A stretch of 5,216 bases of DNA, from assembly GCA_013696665.1 (NCBI GenBank), contig JACCYC010000342.1:1-5216 (forward strand), written 5' to 3'. Under the pieces are notes generated by a model. It was given only the letters and a program-made list of their open reading frames with translations. It was not told the origin of the DNA and made no database searches. Below are positions 1 through 5,216 of the stretch, piece by piece. Numbering within the stretch: the stretch's first letter is position 1; every line of letters begins with the position of its first letter. The DNA is from Burkholderiaceae bacterium (GTDB lineage: Bacteria; Pseudomonadota; Gammaproteobacteria; Burkholderiales; Burkholderiaceae_F). Position numbers and translations under genes: made by a program.

Positions 1-295
1 ATATTCGCCGGTCTTCCGGTACGTACCCGAGTCCCCGCCGGGCGCGCTGAAACGGGGCCAGCCGAGTGATGTCGATTCCGTTGAGCAGCAGTTGGCCGGT
101 CGCACGTGGCATCAGGCCCATCGCCGCACGCAACAGCGAAGTCTTTCCAGCACCGTTGCGGCCGATCAGTGCAACCACTTCGCCCGGCGCTACGGCAAGG
201 CTGACGTTCGTAATGACCTGCGCGCCACCGTACCAGGCTGAAACTCCTTTCAGTTCGAAAGTGGCACGTGTACGAGCGTCCGATACGACGCTCAC
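1..295 (-). CDS. livF: Liv-type ABC transporter ATP-binding protein LivF, N-terminal part (runs off left edge)
   Basis: This is the second of two cytoplasmic ATPases that power a branched-chain amino acid type (HAAT) importer. Only the first 98 codons are present. The Walker A motif GRNGAGKTS lies at about residues 45-53, preceded by the usual aromatic-Y-G pattern (WYGG, 21-24). The segment YVPEDRR (91-97) stands where most ABC ATPases have the Q-loop; a VPEG/VPED-RR form there is characteristic of LivF and separates it from LivG. The signature motif, Walker B and H-loop lie outside the window. The start is taken as a GTG whose bases overlap the livG stop (GTGA), with GGGGA six bases upstream as a good Shine-Dalgarno; no in-frame ATG occurs before the Walker A region. 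Identification as a LivF-family ATPase is firm; the substrate of the system is unknown. Whether the gene is intact cannot be judged. Confidence 0.93.
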   Translation of the reverse strand, partial: MSVVSDARTRATFELKGVSAWYGGAQVITNVSLAVAPGEVVALIGRNGAGKTSLLRAAMGLMPRATGQLLLNGIDITRLAPFQRARRGLGYVPEDRRI

Positions 296-1071
296 TCAGC
301 ATCCCCGAGATACACACGCTGCACATCGGCGTTGGCACGGACAGCCTGGGGTAAGCAGTCAGCAATCAACCTGCCCTGCGATAGAACCAGCACGCGGCGC
401 GCGAAACCAAACACAACATCCATGCTGTGCTCGGTAAACAAGACCGCCATGTTGCCAACGCTGGCGATCCCAACGACCAACTGCATCAGAGCTTGCCGCT
501 CCTCCGGCGCCATGCCGGCGGTCGGCTCGTCCATCAGTAACAAGCGCGGTCTTGCCGCCAGCGCCAGCGCCAGTTCAAGGCGCTTTGCGTCACCGTAGGC
601 AAGATTTGCAGCAGCGCTTGACGCACGCGACTGCAGGCCCACTTGCGCGAGCAAGGCATGAGCGGTGTCCGCATGCAGGTTCCACAGCAGATCCTTAACG
701 CCGAGCGTTTCGCCCGCCGCGGCAACCAGCGCGAGCTGCAGGTTTTGTAGCGCGGTCATCGTGCCAAAAATCTGCGCCACCTGAAACGTGCGCCCGATGC
801 CAAACCGTGCGCGCCTGGCGGCCGCAATGCCTCCAAGCGGTTGTCCGTCGAACAGAACGCGTCCACCATCGGGAACCAACTGACCGTCGATCAAATTGAA
901 CAACGTCGATTTGCCGGCGCCATTGGGCCCAATTAACGCGGCAACTTCCCCGGGAGCGATTTCAAATGTCACGCCATCGACTGCCTTCACCCCGCCAAAA
1001 CTTTTCCGAAGGTGCTGGACACTCAATGAGCCTGCCTTCGAACCCGACGGCGAACTCTGCGGCACACTCAT
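292..1071 (-). CDS. livG: Liv-type ABC transporter ATP-binding protein LivG
   Basis: This 259-residue cytoplasmic ATPase pairs with LivF on the inner face of the fused permease to drive uptake. All expected motifs are visible in order: Walker A GPNGAGKST at 48-56, Q-loop glutamine in RTFQ at 94-97, a degenerate signature LAYGD at 157-161, Walker B LLLMDEP at 177-183 with catalytic E182, a D-loop region TAGMAPEE, and the switch histidine H215 in TEHS. The LAYGD...KRLELA and MDEPTAGMAP wording differs from the classical LivG LSYG/DEPAAGLNP form and fits a subgroup common in Burkholderiales. The ATG is fused to the stop of the permease gene (TAATG, one shared base) and has no visible Shine-Dalgarno, so it probably depends on translational coupling. 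Residues 1-17 precede the ATPase fold and look disordered. Length is normal for the family and the gene appears intact. Confidence 0.95.
   Translation of the reverse strand: MSVPQSSPSGSKAGSLSVQHLRKSFGGVKAVDGVTFEIAPGEVAALIGPNGAGKSTLFNLIDGQLVPDGGRVLFDGQPLGGIAAARRARFGIGRTFQVAQIFGTMTALQNLQLALVAAAGETLGVKDLLWNLHADTAHALLAQVGLQSRASSAAANLAYGDAKRLELALALAARPRLLLMDEPTAGMAPEERQALMQLVVGIASVGNMAVLFTEHSMDVVFGFARRVLVLSQGRLIADCLPQAVRANADVQRVYLGDAE
302..306 (-). promoter_or_regulatory. Shine-Dalgarno for livF inside the end of livG
   Basis: GGGGA on the minus strand sits six bases before the GTG at 295-293. It supports that non-ATG start and indicates re-initiation by ribosomes finishing livG, whose stop overlaps the start. 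Confidence 0.5.
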
Positions 1072-2909
1072 TACGTGCGAACAAAGCGACGACGAACAAA
1101 GCCCACAATGCCCTCGGGAAAAGCGACGGCCAACAAAACGATCGCAAGGCCCAGCAACAGCCGCCAGTGATCGGTCAACCGAGTCAGTTCGGTCGACAGT
1201 CCGTGATAGGCAATGGCGCCCACTACCGGGCCGACCAGTGTCTGCACCCCACCCAGAAGAACTGTAATCAACGCGTCGACTGAGACCGGAACAGATAGCG
1301 TGGTCGGAAACACTGAGCCTTTGTGAAAAGCCTGCAGAGCGCCCGCGACGCCGGCGAACGTCGCACCGGTAGCAAATGCAAGCCAGCGAACTTGCCGTGC
1401 GTCGATGCCGATCGCCTCGGCGCGCAGCTCGCTGTCACGCGTGGCGCGCAGCGCGAAGCCGAAAGGCGATAGCGCAAGCCGGCGCAGCGCAAAGAGAGAG
1501 GCCACCACGAGCGCCAGCGTTGCAAGGTAGTACGTCAGCGGCGATGCCAGTGACGCGGGAAGAACCGTCCATAGCCCAAGCACGCCGTTGTCGCCGCCTG
1601 TTAGATCAACCCACTGAACCGCGGTCGACCAAAGAACTTGCGCAAAAGCCAGCGTCAGCATCGCGGCGTAAACACCTTTTGATCGCAATACGATCTTGCC
1701 CACCAACAACGCCGCGACACCGGCCAACAGCGGAGCCAGCAGCAAAGCGGCGACAAACGGCGCAGACAGGTACTTCACCGCAAGCGCGACTGCGTAGGCG
1801 CCGATTCCATAGAACGCTGCGTGGCCGAACGACACGATTCCACCAAGGCCCATGCCGAAATGGAGGCTCGCAGCGAGCAGCGCTGCAATCGCTATTTCAG
1901 TTGCCAGCACCGCTGCATAATCGCCAAATAAAGACGGCAGCACCGCTATTGCAGTCAGTGCCACTAGGCCGAGCACTCGCCAGTGATTTGCCAGCGGCAC
2001 AAAAGGCGCATGCCCACGCATGTGCGATGCAGTGCTTGAAGGTGCGCGTCCCAGCAGACCGTACGGGCGCACGGCCAGAACAAAGGCCATAACGAGGAAA
2101 ACCAAGACCAGCGTCGATTGCGGAAACCACCACGTGCCCAGGGCATGCAGCATTCCAATCAGCATCGCCGCCCAGAACGCCCCCGTTACCGAGCCAAGAC
2201 CACCGACGACTACGACTACAAAGGCCTCGATCAGAATCGCGAGATCCATTTGCAGGTTGACCGTTTCACGCGGTATCTGTAGCGCCCCCGCGAGCCCGGC
2301 CAGAAACGCGCCCAGCGCAACCACCGAAGTAAAAAGCATCGGCTCGTTGAGCCCTAGAGCACCGGCTGTTTCGCGATCCTGCGCTGCCGCCCGAACCCAT
2401 AGACCCCAACGAGTGCGTGTGATCGTGAACCAAAGCATTGCGTACACGGCCGGTCCGACTGCCATCACGAACAGCGAATATTGCGGCACCCATGCGCCTG
2501 CGATTTCAACGCTGCCTTTCAGACCTGGCGCACGTGGCGCAAAGAGCTCGTCGGGGCCCCAGATCGCGAGTGCGAGATCCTGCAGGATCAAAACCACACC
2601 GAACGTAGCGAGCAACTGAAAGACCTCGGATGATCGATAGATACGCCGAAGCAGTACGACTTCTATCAGTGCTCCGAGCAGAGCCACCATGGCGGCTGCG
2701 AGTAGCAAGCCACCGAAGAAATTGACCGGCGTCGATGCCAGGCTTGTCGTGATCGAATAGGCGATGTACGCGCCGATCATGTACAGCGATCCGTGCGCGA
2801 AATTGACGATGCGCGTGACGCCGAAGATCAGCGTCAAGCCGGCACTCACCAGGAAGAGTGTCGAGCCGTATGCGAGGCCAGTCGTCGCCTGCGCGAGAAC
2901 CAGGTCCAT
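1071..2909 (-). CDS. livHM: Fused Liv-type ABC permease (LivH-LivM fusion protein)
   Basis: This 612-residue inner-membrane protein joins the two permease subunits that are usually separate LivH and LivM proteins, so one chain should form the whole translocation channel. Residues 1-287 match LivH: the hallmark GLTLIFGVTRIVNFAHG (24-40), a cytoplasmic coupling loop around RTRWGLWVRAAAQD (165-178) and VVGGLGSVTGAF (234-245). Residues 288-310 form a short polar linker without an obvious membrane segment. Residues 311-612 match LivM: GLGGIVSFGHAAFYGIGAY (354-372), a second coupling loop around SPFGFALRATRDSE (481-494) and LLGGVQTLVGPVVGA (551-565). Each half is rich in hydrophobic segments. There is no internal stop or overlap at the junction, and both halves are complete, so this is a true in-frame fusion. 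The ATG gives the natural LivH N-terminus; only a weak GAAG precedes it. The gene overlaps livG by one base. Fused LivHM permeases are known in other bacteria. The substrate is not deducible. Confidence 0.94.
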   Translation of the reverse strand: MDLVLAQATTGLAYGSTLFLVSAGLTLIFGVTRIVNFAHGSLYMIGAYIAYSITTSLASTPVNFFGGLLLAAAMVALLGALIEVVLLRRIYRSSEVFQLLATFGVVLILQDLALAIWGPDELFAPRAPGLKGSVEIAGAWVPQYSLFVMAVGPAVYAMLWFTITRTRWGLWVRAAAQDRETAGALGLNEPMLFTSVVALGAFLAGLAGALQIPRETVNLQMDLAILIEAFVVVVVGGLGSVTGAFWAAMLIGMLHALGTWWFPQSTLVLVFLVMAFVLAVRPYGLLGRAPSSTASHMRGHAPFVPLANHWRVLGLVALTAIAVLPSLFGDYAAVLATEIAIAALLAASLHFGMGLGGIVSFGHAAFYGIGAYAVALAVKYLSAPFVAALLLAPLLAGVAALLVGKIVLRSKGVYAAMLTLAFAQVLWSTAVQWVDLTGGDNGVLGLWTVLPASLASPLTYYLATLALVVASLFALRRLALSPFGFALRATRDSELRAEAIGIDARQVRWLAFATGATFAGVAGALQAFHKGSVFPTTLSVPVSVDALITVLLGGVQTLVGPVVGAIAYHGLSTELTRLTDHWRLLLGLAIVLLAVAFPEGIVGFVRRRFVRT

Positions 2910-3003
2910 GGATGCGGCTTCGCCGCCTACGATGCGCGCGACTGCAAAACGCTATTGAAAGCGGCGCATCGAGCGGCCGGATAGAGCGGCAGACTCGTCA
3001 TTA
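2910..3003 (-). promoter_or_regulatory. Gap between the binding-protein gene and livHM; no terminator or clear promoter
   Basis: These 94 bases are the only real gap inside the liv unit. There is no stem followed by a T-run on the minus strand, so transcription probably continues into livHM. Two details stand out: a small stem-loop next to the livHM start (listed separately) and three copies of AGCGGC (plus-strand positions 2960-2965, 2972-2977 and 2985-2990) at 12- and 13-base spacing. The copies may be chance in GC-rich DNA. The gap could also lower permease expression relative to the binding protein, which is normally needed in excess, through RNA processing or early termination; that is inference. 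Confidence 0.4.
2914..2926 (-). promoter_or_regulatory. Small stem-loop just upstream of the livHM start codon
   Basis: On the minus strand the sequence reads GCGGC-GAA-GCCGC, a perfect 5-bp GC stem with a GAA triloop. It ends four bases before the livHM ATG. The core GCGAAGC is known as an unusually stable DNA mini-hairpin. The only Shine-Dalgarno-like bases, GAAG, lie in the loop and the first closing base, so the structure could limit ribosome access. It is too short and lacks the T-tract to be a terminator. A functional role is speculative. Confidence 0.35.
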
Positions 3004-4224
3004 CTACCTGCGCGCTTCACTGGGCCGCATTTTCACGACCTCGCTGTCCAGCGGCAGATACTTGCCGCCATCGGCGTAGCGCCAGTCTGCCATGACGCCC
3101 TTGCCGTCACGGACATCGAGCTTGCCTACGTAAGCGCCCATCGTCGATTGATGATCAATGGCACGGAACTGCGCCGGACCAAATGGCGTCGACCACTGCA
3201 GCGTCCGCAAAGCGGCAATCAGCTTTTCGGTATCGACCGTTTTTGCTTTTCTGATTGCCTCGAAGATCGCCGTGAATGCAGAGTAGCCAACCACGGACCC
3301 TAGCCGCGGGTAGTCGCTGTAGCGCTTGTAATACGAGTTAAAAAATTTCGCGTGCTCGGGCGTTGAGATCTGGCTCCACGGATAGCCAGTGACGATCCAG
3401 CCTTTTGGCGTTTCGTCCTTTAAAACATCGAGATATTCGGGCTCACCCGAAAGCAGACTGACCACCGGCACACGCGGAAACAGGCCGCGCTGATTGCCCT
3501 CGCGAACCAAGCGCGGCAAGTCGGCGCCGAAGGTCACATTGAAAACAGCGTCGGGACGCGCGGCGATGATGGCCTGAACGGTGCTTGCCGCTTCGAGCTT
3601 GCCGAGCGCGGGCCACTGCTCGGCAACGAATTCGACATCGGGTCGCTTCGCCTTGAGCAACTGTTTGAAGTTTGCGACCGCCGACTGACCGTACTCGTAA
3701 TTGGGCGCAATGATGGCCCAGCGTTTTGCCGGCAGCCGAATCGCTTCCTCCACGAGCATTGCGCACTGCATGTAGGTGCTCGGGCGCAGCCGAAACGTGT
3801 AACGGTTGCCCTTCTCCCATACCAGCGCGTCGGTTAGCGGCTCCGCTGCGACGAACAACACGCGGTTCCGCAGCGCAAAGTCAGAAACCGCCAGGCCGAC
3901 GTTGGACAAGAACGTGCCAGCAAGCACGGCCACCTTCTCATTCGACATCAACTCAGTCGCGTGGCGAGTCGCGTCCTCGGGTTTGCCGGCGTCATCGCGT
4001 GAAATGACCTCGACCTTGCGGCCAAGCAATCCTCCCGATGTATTGATTTCATCGACTGCGAGCTGCCACCCCATCCGATACGGAACGGTGAACTGCGGAA
4101 TCGTCGAGTAGCTGTTGATTTCGCCGATGCGAATCGCAGAGGCTTGCGCATGTGTGCGAGACCCCAGCGCCCCTGCGGTCCCCGCGACTGCAGAAGCAAC
4201 TAGAAGCTGGCGGCGGGTCGTCAT
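3004..4224 (-). CDS. Periplasmic substrate-binding protein of a Liv/HAAT-type ABC importer
   Basis: This 406-residue protein should capture the ligand in the periplasm and deliver it to the permease encoded next. The N-terminus MTTRRQLLVASAVAGTAG is a signal peptide with a twin-arginine (Tat) type motif TRRQLL at 3-8, a hydrophobic stretch, and likely cleavage after THA (26) or AQA (28). The mature part is a type I periplasmic-binding fold (Peripla_BP_6/LivJ-like): first strand IRIGEINSYS (31-40), the family hallmark AVDEINTSGGLLGRKVEV (56-73), a ligand-side loop GTFLSNVG (103-110), NYEYGQS (175-181) opening the second lobe, and a late FGPAQFRAIDHQ segment (348-359). There is no lipobox cysteine. 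Length is usual. Residues fixing ligand choice cannot be assigned by eye: branched-chain amino acids, amides, or aromatic acids are all possible. The ATG has only a weak TGAGA eight bases upstream. The gene ends in three successive in-frame stops. It leads the liv unit. Confidence 0.9.
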   Translation of the reverse strand: MTTRRQLLVASAVAGTAGALGSRTHAQASAIRIGEINSYSTIPQFTVPYRMGWQLAVDEINTSGGLLGRKVEVISRDDAGKPEDATRHATELMSNEKVAVLAGTFLSNVGLAVSDFALRNRVLFVAAEPLTDALVWEKGNRYTFRLRPSTYMQCAMLVEEAIRLPAKRWAIIAPNYEYGQSAVANFKQLLKAKRPDVEFVAEQWPALGKLEAASTVQAIIAARPDAVFNVTFGADLPRLVREGNQRGLFPRVPVVSLLSGEPEYLDVLKDETPKGWIVTGYPWSQISTPEHAKFFNSYYKRYSDYPRLGSVVGYSAFTAIFEAIRKAKTVDTEKLIAALRTLQWSTPFGPAQFRAIDHQSTMGAYVGKLDVRDGKGVMADWRYADGGKYLPLDSEVVKMRPSEARR

Positions 4225-4264
4225 GGCAAGTGTCTCAGTCAGGTAAAAATTGGAATAGCGACGC

Positions 4265-4270
4265 TAGAAT
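4265..4270 (+). promoter_or_regulatory. Candidate -10 box for fdxA-phaZ
   Basis: TAGAAT matches the TATAAT consensus at five of six positions and lies about 44 bases before the fdxA ATG. No good -35 is found 16-18 bases upstream (GGTAAA at 4242-4247 is poor), so an activator or another sigma factor may be needed, or the box may be chance. Confidence 0.3.
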
Positions 4271-4293
4271 AGCGGTTTGTGCGTTGCAAGCAA
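4266..4293 (-). promoter_or_regulatory. Candidate sigma-70 promoter for the liv unit
   Basis: On the minus strand TTGCTT (4293-4288) and TATTCT (4271-4266) are spaced by 16 bases, giving a plausible but imperfect promoter: three of six and four of six consensus matches. Transcription would begin near 4260, leaving a leader of roughly 35 bases before the binding-protein ATG. The -35 element lies in the centre of the palindrome, so a protein bound there could block it. Confidence 0.3.
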
Positions 4294-4296
4294 CGC
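4281..4296. repeat. 16-bp interrupted palindrome GCGTTGC-AA-GCAACGC
   Basis: The two 7-base arms (4281-4287 and 4290-4296) are perfect inverted repeats around an AA spacer. The element lies between the candidate promoter elements and the fdxA ribosome binding site. In DNA it resembles an operator for a dimeric regulator; in fdxA mRNA it would form a 6-bp stem with a CAAG loop near the 5' end. There is no T-run, so it is not a terminator. No regulator gene is in the window to pair with it. Confidence 0.5.
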
Positions 4297-4302
4297 TGCC
4301 GC

Positions 4303-4306
4303 GGAG
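4303..4306 (+). promoter_or_regulatory. Shine-Dalgarno for fdxA
   Basis: GGAG lies seven bases before the ATG at 4314. This spacing favours that start over the out-of-frame ATG at 4310 and over in-frame upstream starts that would run back into the divergent gene. Confidence 0.65.
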
Positions 4307-4313
4307 CCAATGG

Positions 4314-4637
4314 ATGACGCACGTCGTCGTCGAATCATGCATCAAGTGCAAGTACACGGATTGCGTCGACGTGTGTCCGGTGGACTGCTTTAGAGAAGGT
4401 CCGAACATGCTGTCGATCGATCCGGACGAGTGCATCGATTGCGCCGTGTGCATTCCCGAATGTCCGGTCAATGCGATTTATGCCGAAGAAGACGTGCCGG
4501 AAGATCAGCGCGATTGGATACCGTTGAACGTCGAGCTGTCGAAAGGATGGCCGTCGATCACGCGGATGAAGCCCCACCCGCCCGACGCGGACGATTGGAA
4601 AGACGTGCGCGAGAAGCGTCATTTGCTCGAGCGTTGA
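4314..4637 (+). CDS. fdxA: Seven-iron ferredoxin FdxA ([3Fe-4S][4Fe-4S])
   Basis: This 107-residue acidic cytoplasmic protein carries single electrons at low potential between redox enzymes; its partners are not known from this locus. It matches the Azotobacter vinelandii ferredoxin I family along its whole length, including the SCIKCKYTDC start and a C-terminal tail that ends in LLER. Nine cysteines are present: 9, 12, 17, 21, 25, 40, 43, 46 and 50. By alignment with A. vinelandii FdI (one residue shift), C9, C17 and C50 should bind the [3Fe-4S] cluster, and C21, C40, C43 and C46 the [4Fe-4S] cluster; C12 and C25 correspond to its non-ligand cysteines. The ATG at 4314 yields the family's standard length and has GGAG seven bases upstream. 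Reading on to an earlier in-frame ATG at 4152 would add 54 non-conserved residues overlapping the divergent gene. phaZ follows after 24 bases with no terminator. Confidence 0.95.
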   Translation: MTHVVVESCIKCKYTDCVDVCPVDCFREGPNMLSIDPDECIDCAVCIPECPVNAIYAEEDVPEDQRDWIPLNVELSKGWPSITRMKPHPPDADDWKDVREKRHLLER

Positions 4638-4650
4638 GCTTGTATTTCTG

Positions 4651-4656
4651 AAGGGA
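4651..4656 (+). promoter_or_regulatory. Shine-Dalgarno for phaZ
   Basis: AAGGGA lies five bases before the GTG at 4662 and helps choose this non-ATG start. It sits in the 24-base fdxA-phaZ gap, which contains no terminator-like structure. Confidence 0.55.
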
Positions 4657-4661
4657 CTTCG

Positions 4662-5216
4662 GTGCTCTATCACCTGCATGAGCTGCAGCGTCGCGTTTGG
4701 AACCCGCTTTCGGTGTGGGCCCAGGCGGCATCGCAGATGTTTTCCCATCCCTACAGCCCATTTTCTTACACGCCCGTGTCCCGGCGGCTTGCGGCGGGAT
4801 ATGACCTGCTGCACCGGCTCGGCAAGGACTACGCGAAGCCTGCATTCGGATTGACCTCAACCGCCATCGGCGGCGTCGAGGTGCCAGTCGTCGAAGAGGT
4901 CGAGTTGAGCAAGCCGTTTTGCCGATTGCTGCACTTCAAGCGCGCTTTCGAAACGACCTCACGAAAACGAGCCGCGGATCCGACCGTATTAATTGTCGCG
5001 CCTTTATCGGGCCACCATGCGACGCTGTTACGCGACACGGTTCGCACGCTGCTGCCGGATCATGACGTCTATGTCACCGACTGGATCAGCGCACGCATGG
5101 TGCCGATCGCGGCGGGGCCATTTCATCTGGACGACTACATCGACTATGTAATCGAGTTCGTGCAGGCGCTGGGCCCCGACGTTCACGTGATTTCGGTCTG
5201 TCAGCCCACGGTACCC
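4662..5216 (+). CDS. phaZ: Intracellular polyhydroxybutyrate depolymerase PhaZ, N-terminal part (runs off right edge)
   Basis: PhaZ hydrolyses amorphous PHB on storage granules in the cytoplasm, releasing 3-hydroxybutyrate units or oligomers when carbon is needed. The 185 residues present follow the Cupriavidus necator PhaZ1 family closely: MLYHLHELQR at the start, RRLAAGYDLLHRLGKDY (41-57), APLSGHHATLLRDTVRTLL (113-131), VYVTDWISARMVP (137-149) and SVCQPTVP (178-185). C180 in SVCQP corresponds to the catalytic cysteine reported at position 183 in C. necator PhaZ1, which replaces the serine of most lipase-type folds. The catalytic Asp and His would be further on, outside the window. No signal peptide is visible, as expected for the intracellular type. 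The GTG start reproduces the family N-terminus exactly and has AAGGGA five bases upstream; the next in-frame ATG, at codon 26, would delete conserved residues. Three TTA leucine codons (110, 115, 123) are unusual in such GC-rich DNA. It is probably co-transcribed with fdxA. Confidence 0.93.
   Translation, partial: MLYHLHELQRRVWNPLSVWAQAASQMFSHPYSPFSYTPVSRRLAAGYDLLHRLGKDYAKPAFGLTSTAIGGVEVPVVEEVELSKPFCRLLHFKRAFETTSRKRAADPTVLIVAPLSGHHATLLRDTVRTLLPDHDVYVTDWISARMVPIAAGPFHLDDYIDYVIEFVQALGPDVHVISVCQPTVP

Larger units (their letters stand above)
4225..4313. promoter_or_regulatory. Divergent intergenic region between the liv unit and fdxA-phaZ
   Basis: These 89 bases separate two start codons pointing away from each other, so promoters for both units should lie here or slightly inside the genes. 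The middle (about 4242-4280) is clearly more AT-rich than its surroundings, as expected for promoter DNA. It contains candidate -10 boxes on both strands that overlap each other, and an interrupted palindrome at 4281-4296. Confidence 0.6.

Noticed and set aside
1376..2092. A 238-codon open frame on the plus strand inside livHM
   Set aside because: It lies wholly antisense to a well-supported permease, its product is arginine- and alanine-rich low-complexity sequence with no recognisable domain, and long antisense frames are expected in GC-rich coding DNA.
2020..2619. A 199-codon open frame on the plus strand inside livHM
   Set aside because: It is antisense to conserved LivH sequence, rich in Ala, Pro, Thr and Arg, and shows no domain or convincing ribosome binding site; it is a shadow frame.
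3443..3820. A 125-codon minus-strand frame inside the binding-protein gene
   Set aside because: It is an alternative frame of the same strand within a continuous, well-matched protein; no sign of frameshift or overlapping gene.
4250..4270. TTGGAA and TAGAAT read as a plus-strand -35/-10 pair
   Set aside because: The spacing is only 9 bases, far too short for a sigma-70 promoter; only the -10 candidate was kept, at low confidence.
4152..4313. N-terminal extension of the ferredoxin to an in-frame ATG at 4152
   Set aside because: It would overlap the 5' end of the divergent binding-protein gene and the whole intergenic region, adds residues with no family match, and the ATG at 4314 gives the exact family N-terminus with a Shine-Dalgarno.
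4638..4661. Terminator between fdxA and phaZ
   Set aside because: The 24-base gap has no GC-rich inverted repeat followed by a T-run; it contains only the phaZ ribosome binding site.
4335..4814. A 159-codon minus-strand frame across fdxA and the start of phaZ
   Set aside because: It is antisense to two strongly identified genes and its translation resembles no known family.
1..5216. Insertion sequences, CRISPR arrays, tRNA or rRNA genes
   Set aside because: No terminal inverted repeats, transposase motifs, regularly spaced repeats or tRNA-like clover-leaf sequence were seen on either strand; nearly all bases are accounted for by five genes.

Overview
The window looks like chromosomal DNA from a GC-rich betaproteobacterium. 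Burkholderia sensu lato (Burkholderia, Paraburkholderia, Caballeronia) is the best guess, with other Burkholderiales possible. The basis is the near-canonical seven-iron ferredoxin, a PhaZ that closely follows the Cupriavidus necator intracellular PHB depolymerase as I remember it, and the LivG subtype. The assignment is from recalled family sequences, not from a search.

Layout: two divergent transcription units share an 89-bp intergenic region (4225-4313). On the minus strand, read right to left, is a four-gene branched-chain amino acid type (HAAT/Liv) ABC importer: a periplasmic substrate-binding protein (4224-3004), a 94-bp gap, one fused LivH-LivM permease (2909-1071), the ATPase LivG (1071-292) and the start of the ATPase LivF (295 to beyond the left edge). 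The last three genes overlap by 1 and 4 bases, so they are very probably translated as one coupled message. On the plus strand are the ferredoxin fdxA (4314-4637) and, 24 bp later, the first 185 codons of an intracellular polyhydroxybutyrate depolymerase phaZ (from a GTG at 4662 past the right edge).

How the genes work together: the Liv unit encodes all parts of an ATP-driven importer, with binding protein, membrane channel and two ATPases. The transported compound cannot be read from the sequence and need not be an amino acid. FdxA is a small cytoplasmic electron carrier and PhaZ mobilises stored PHB. No biochemical link between them is evident, but their spacing suggests co-transcription.

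I see no RNA genes, mobile elements, CRISPR arrays or convincing terminators. Nothing here looks like a wholly new system. The points most worth a second look are the fused permease, a 16-bp interrupted palindrome in the divergent intergenic region, the fdxA-phaZ pairing, and the unassigned, apparently Tat-exported binding protein.
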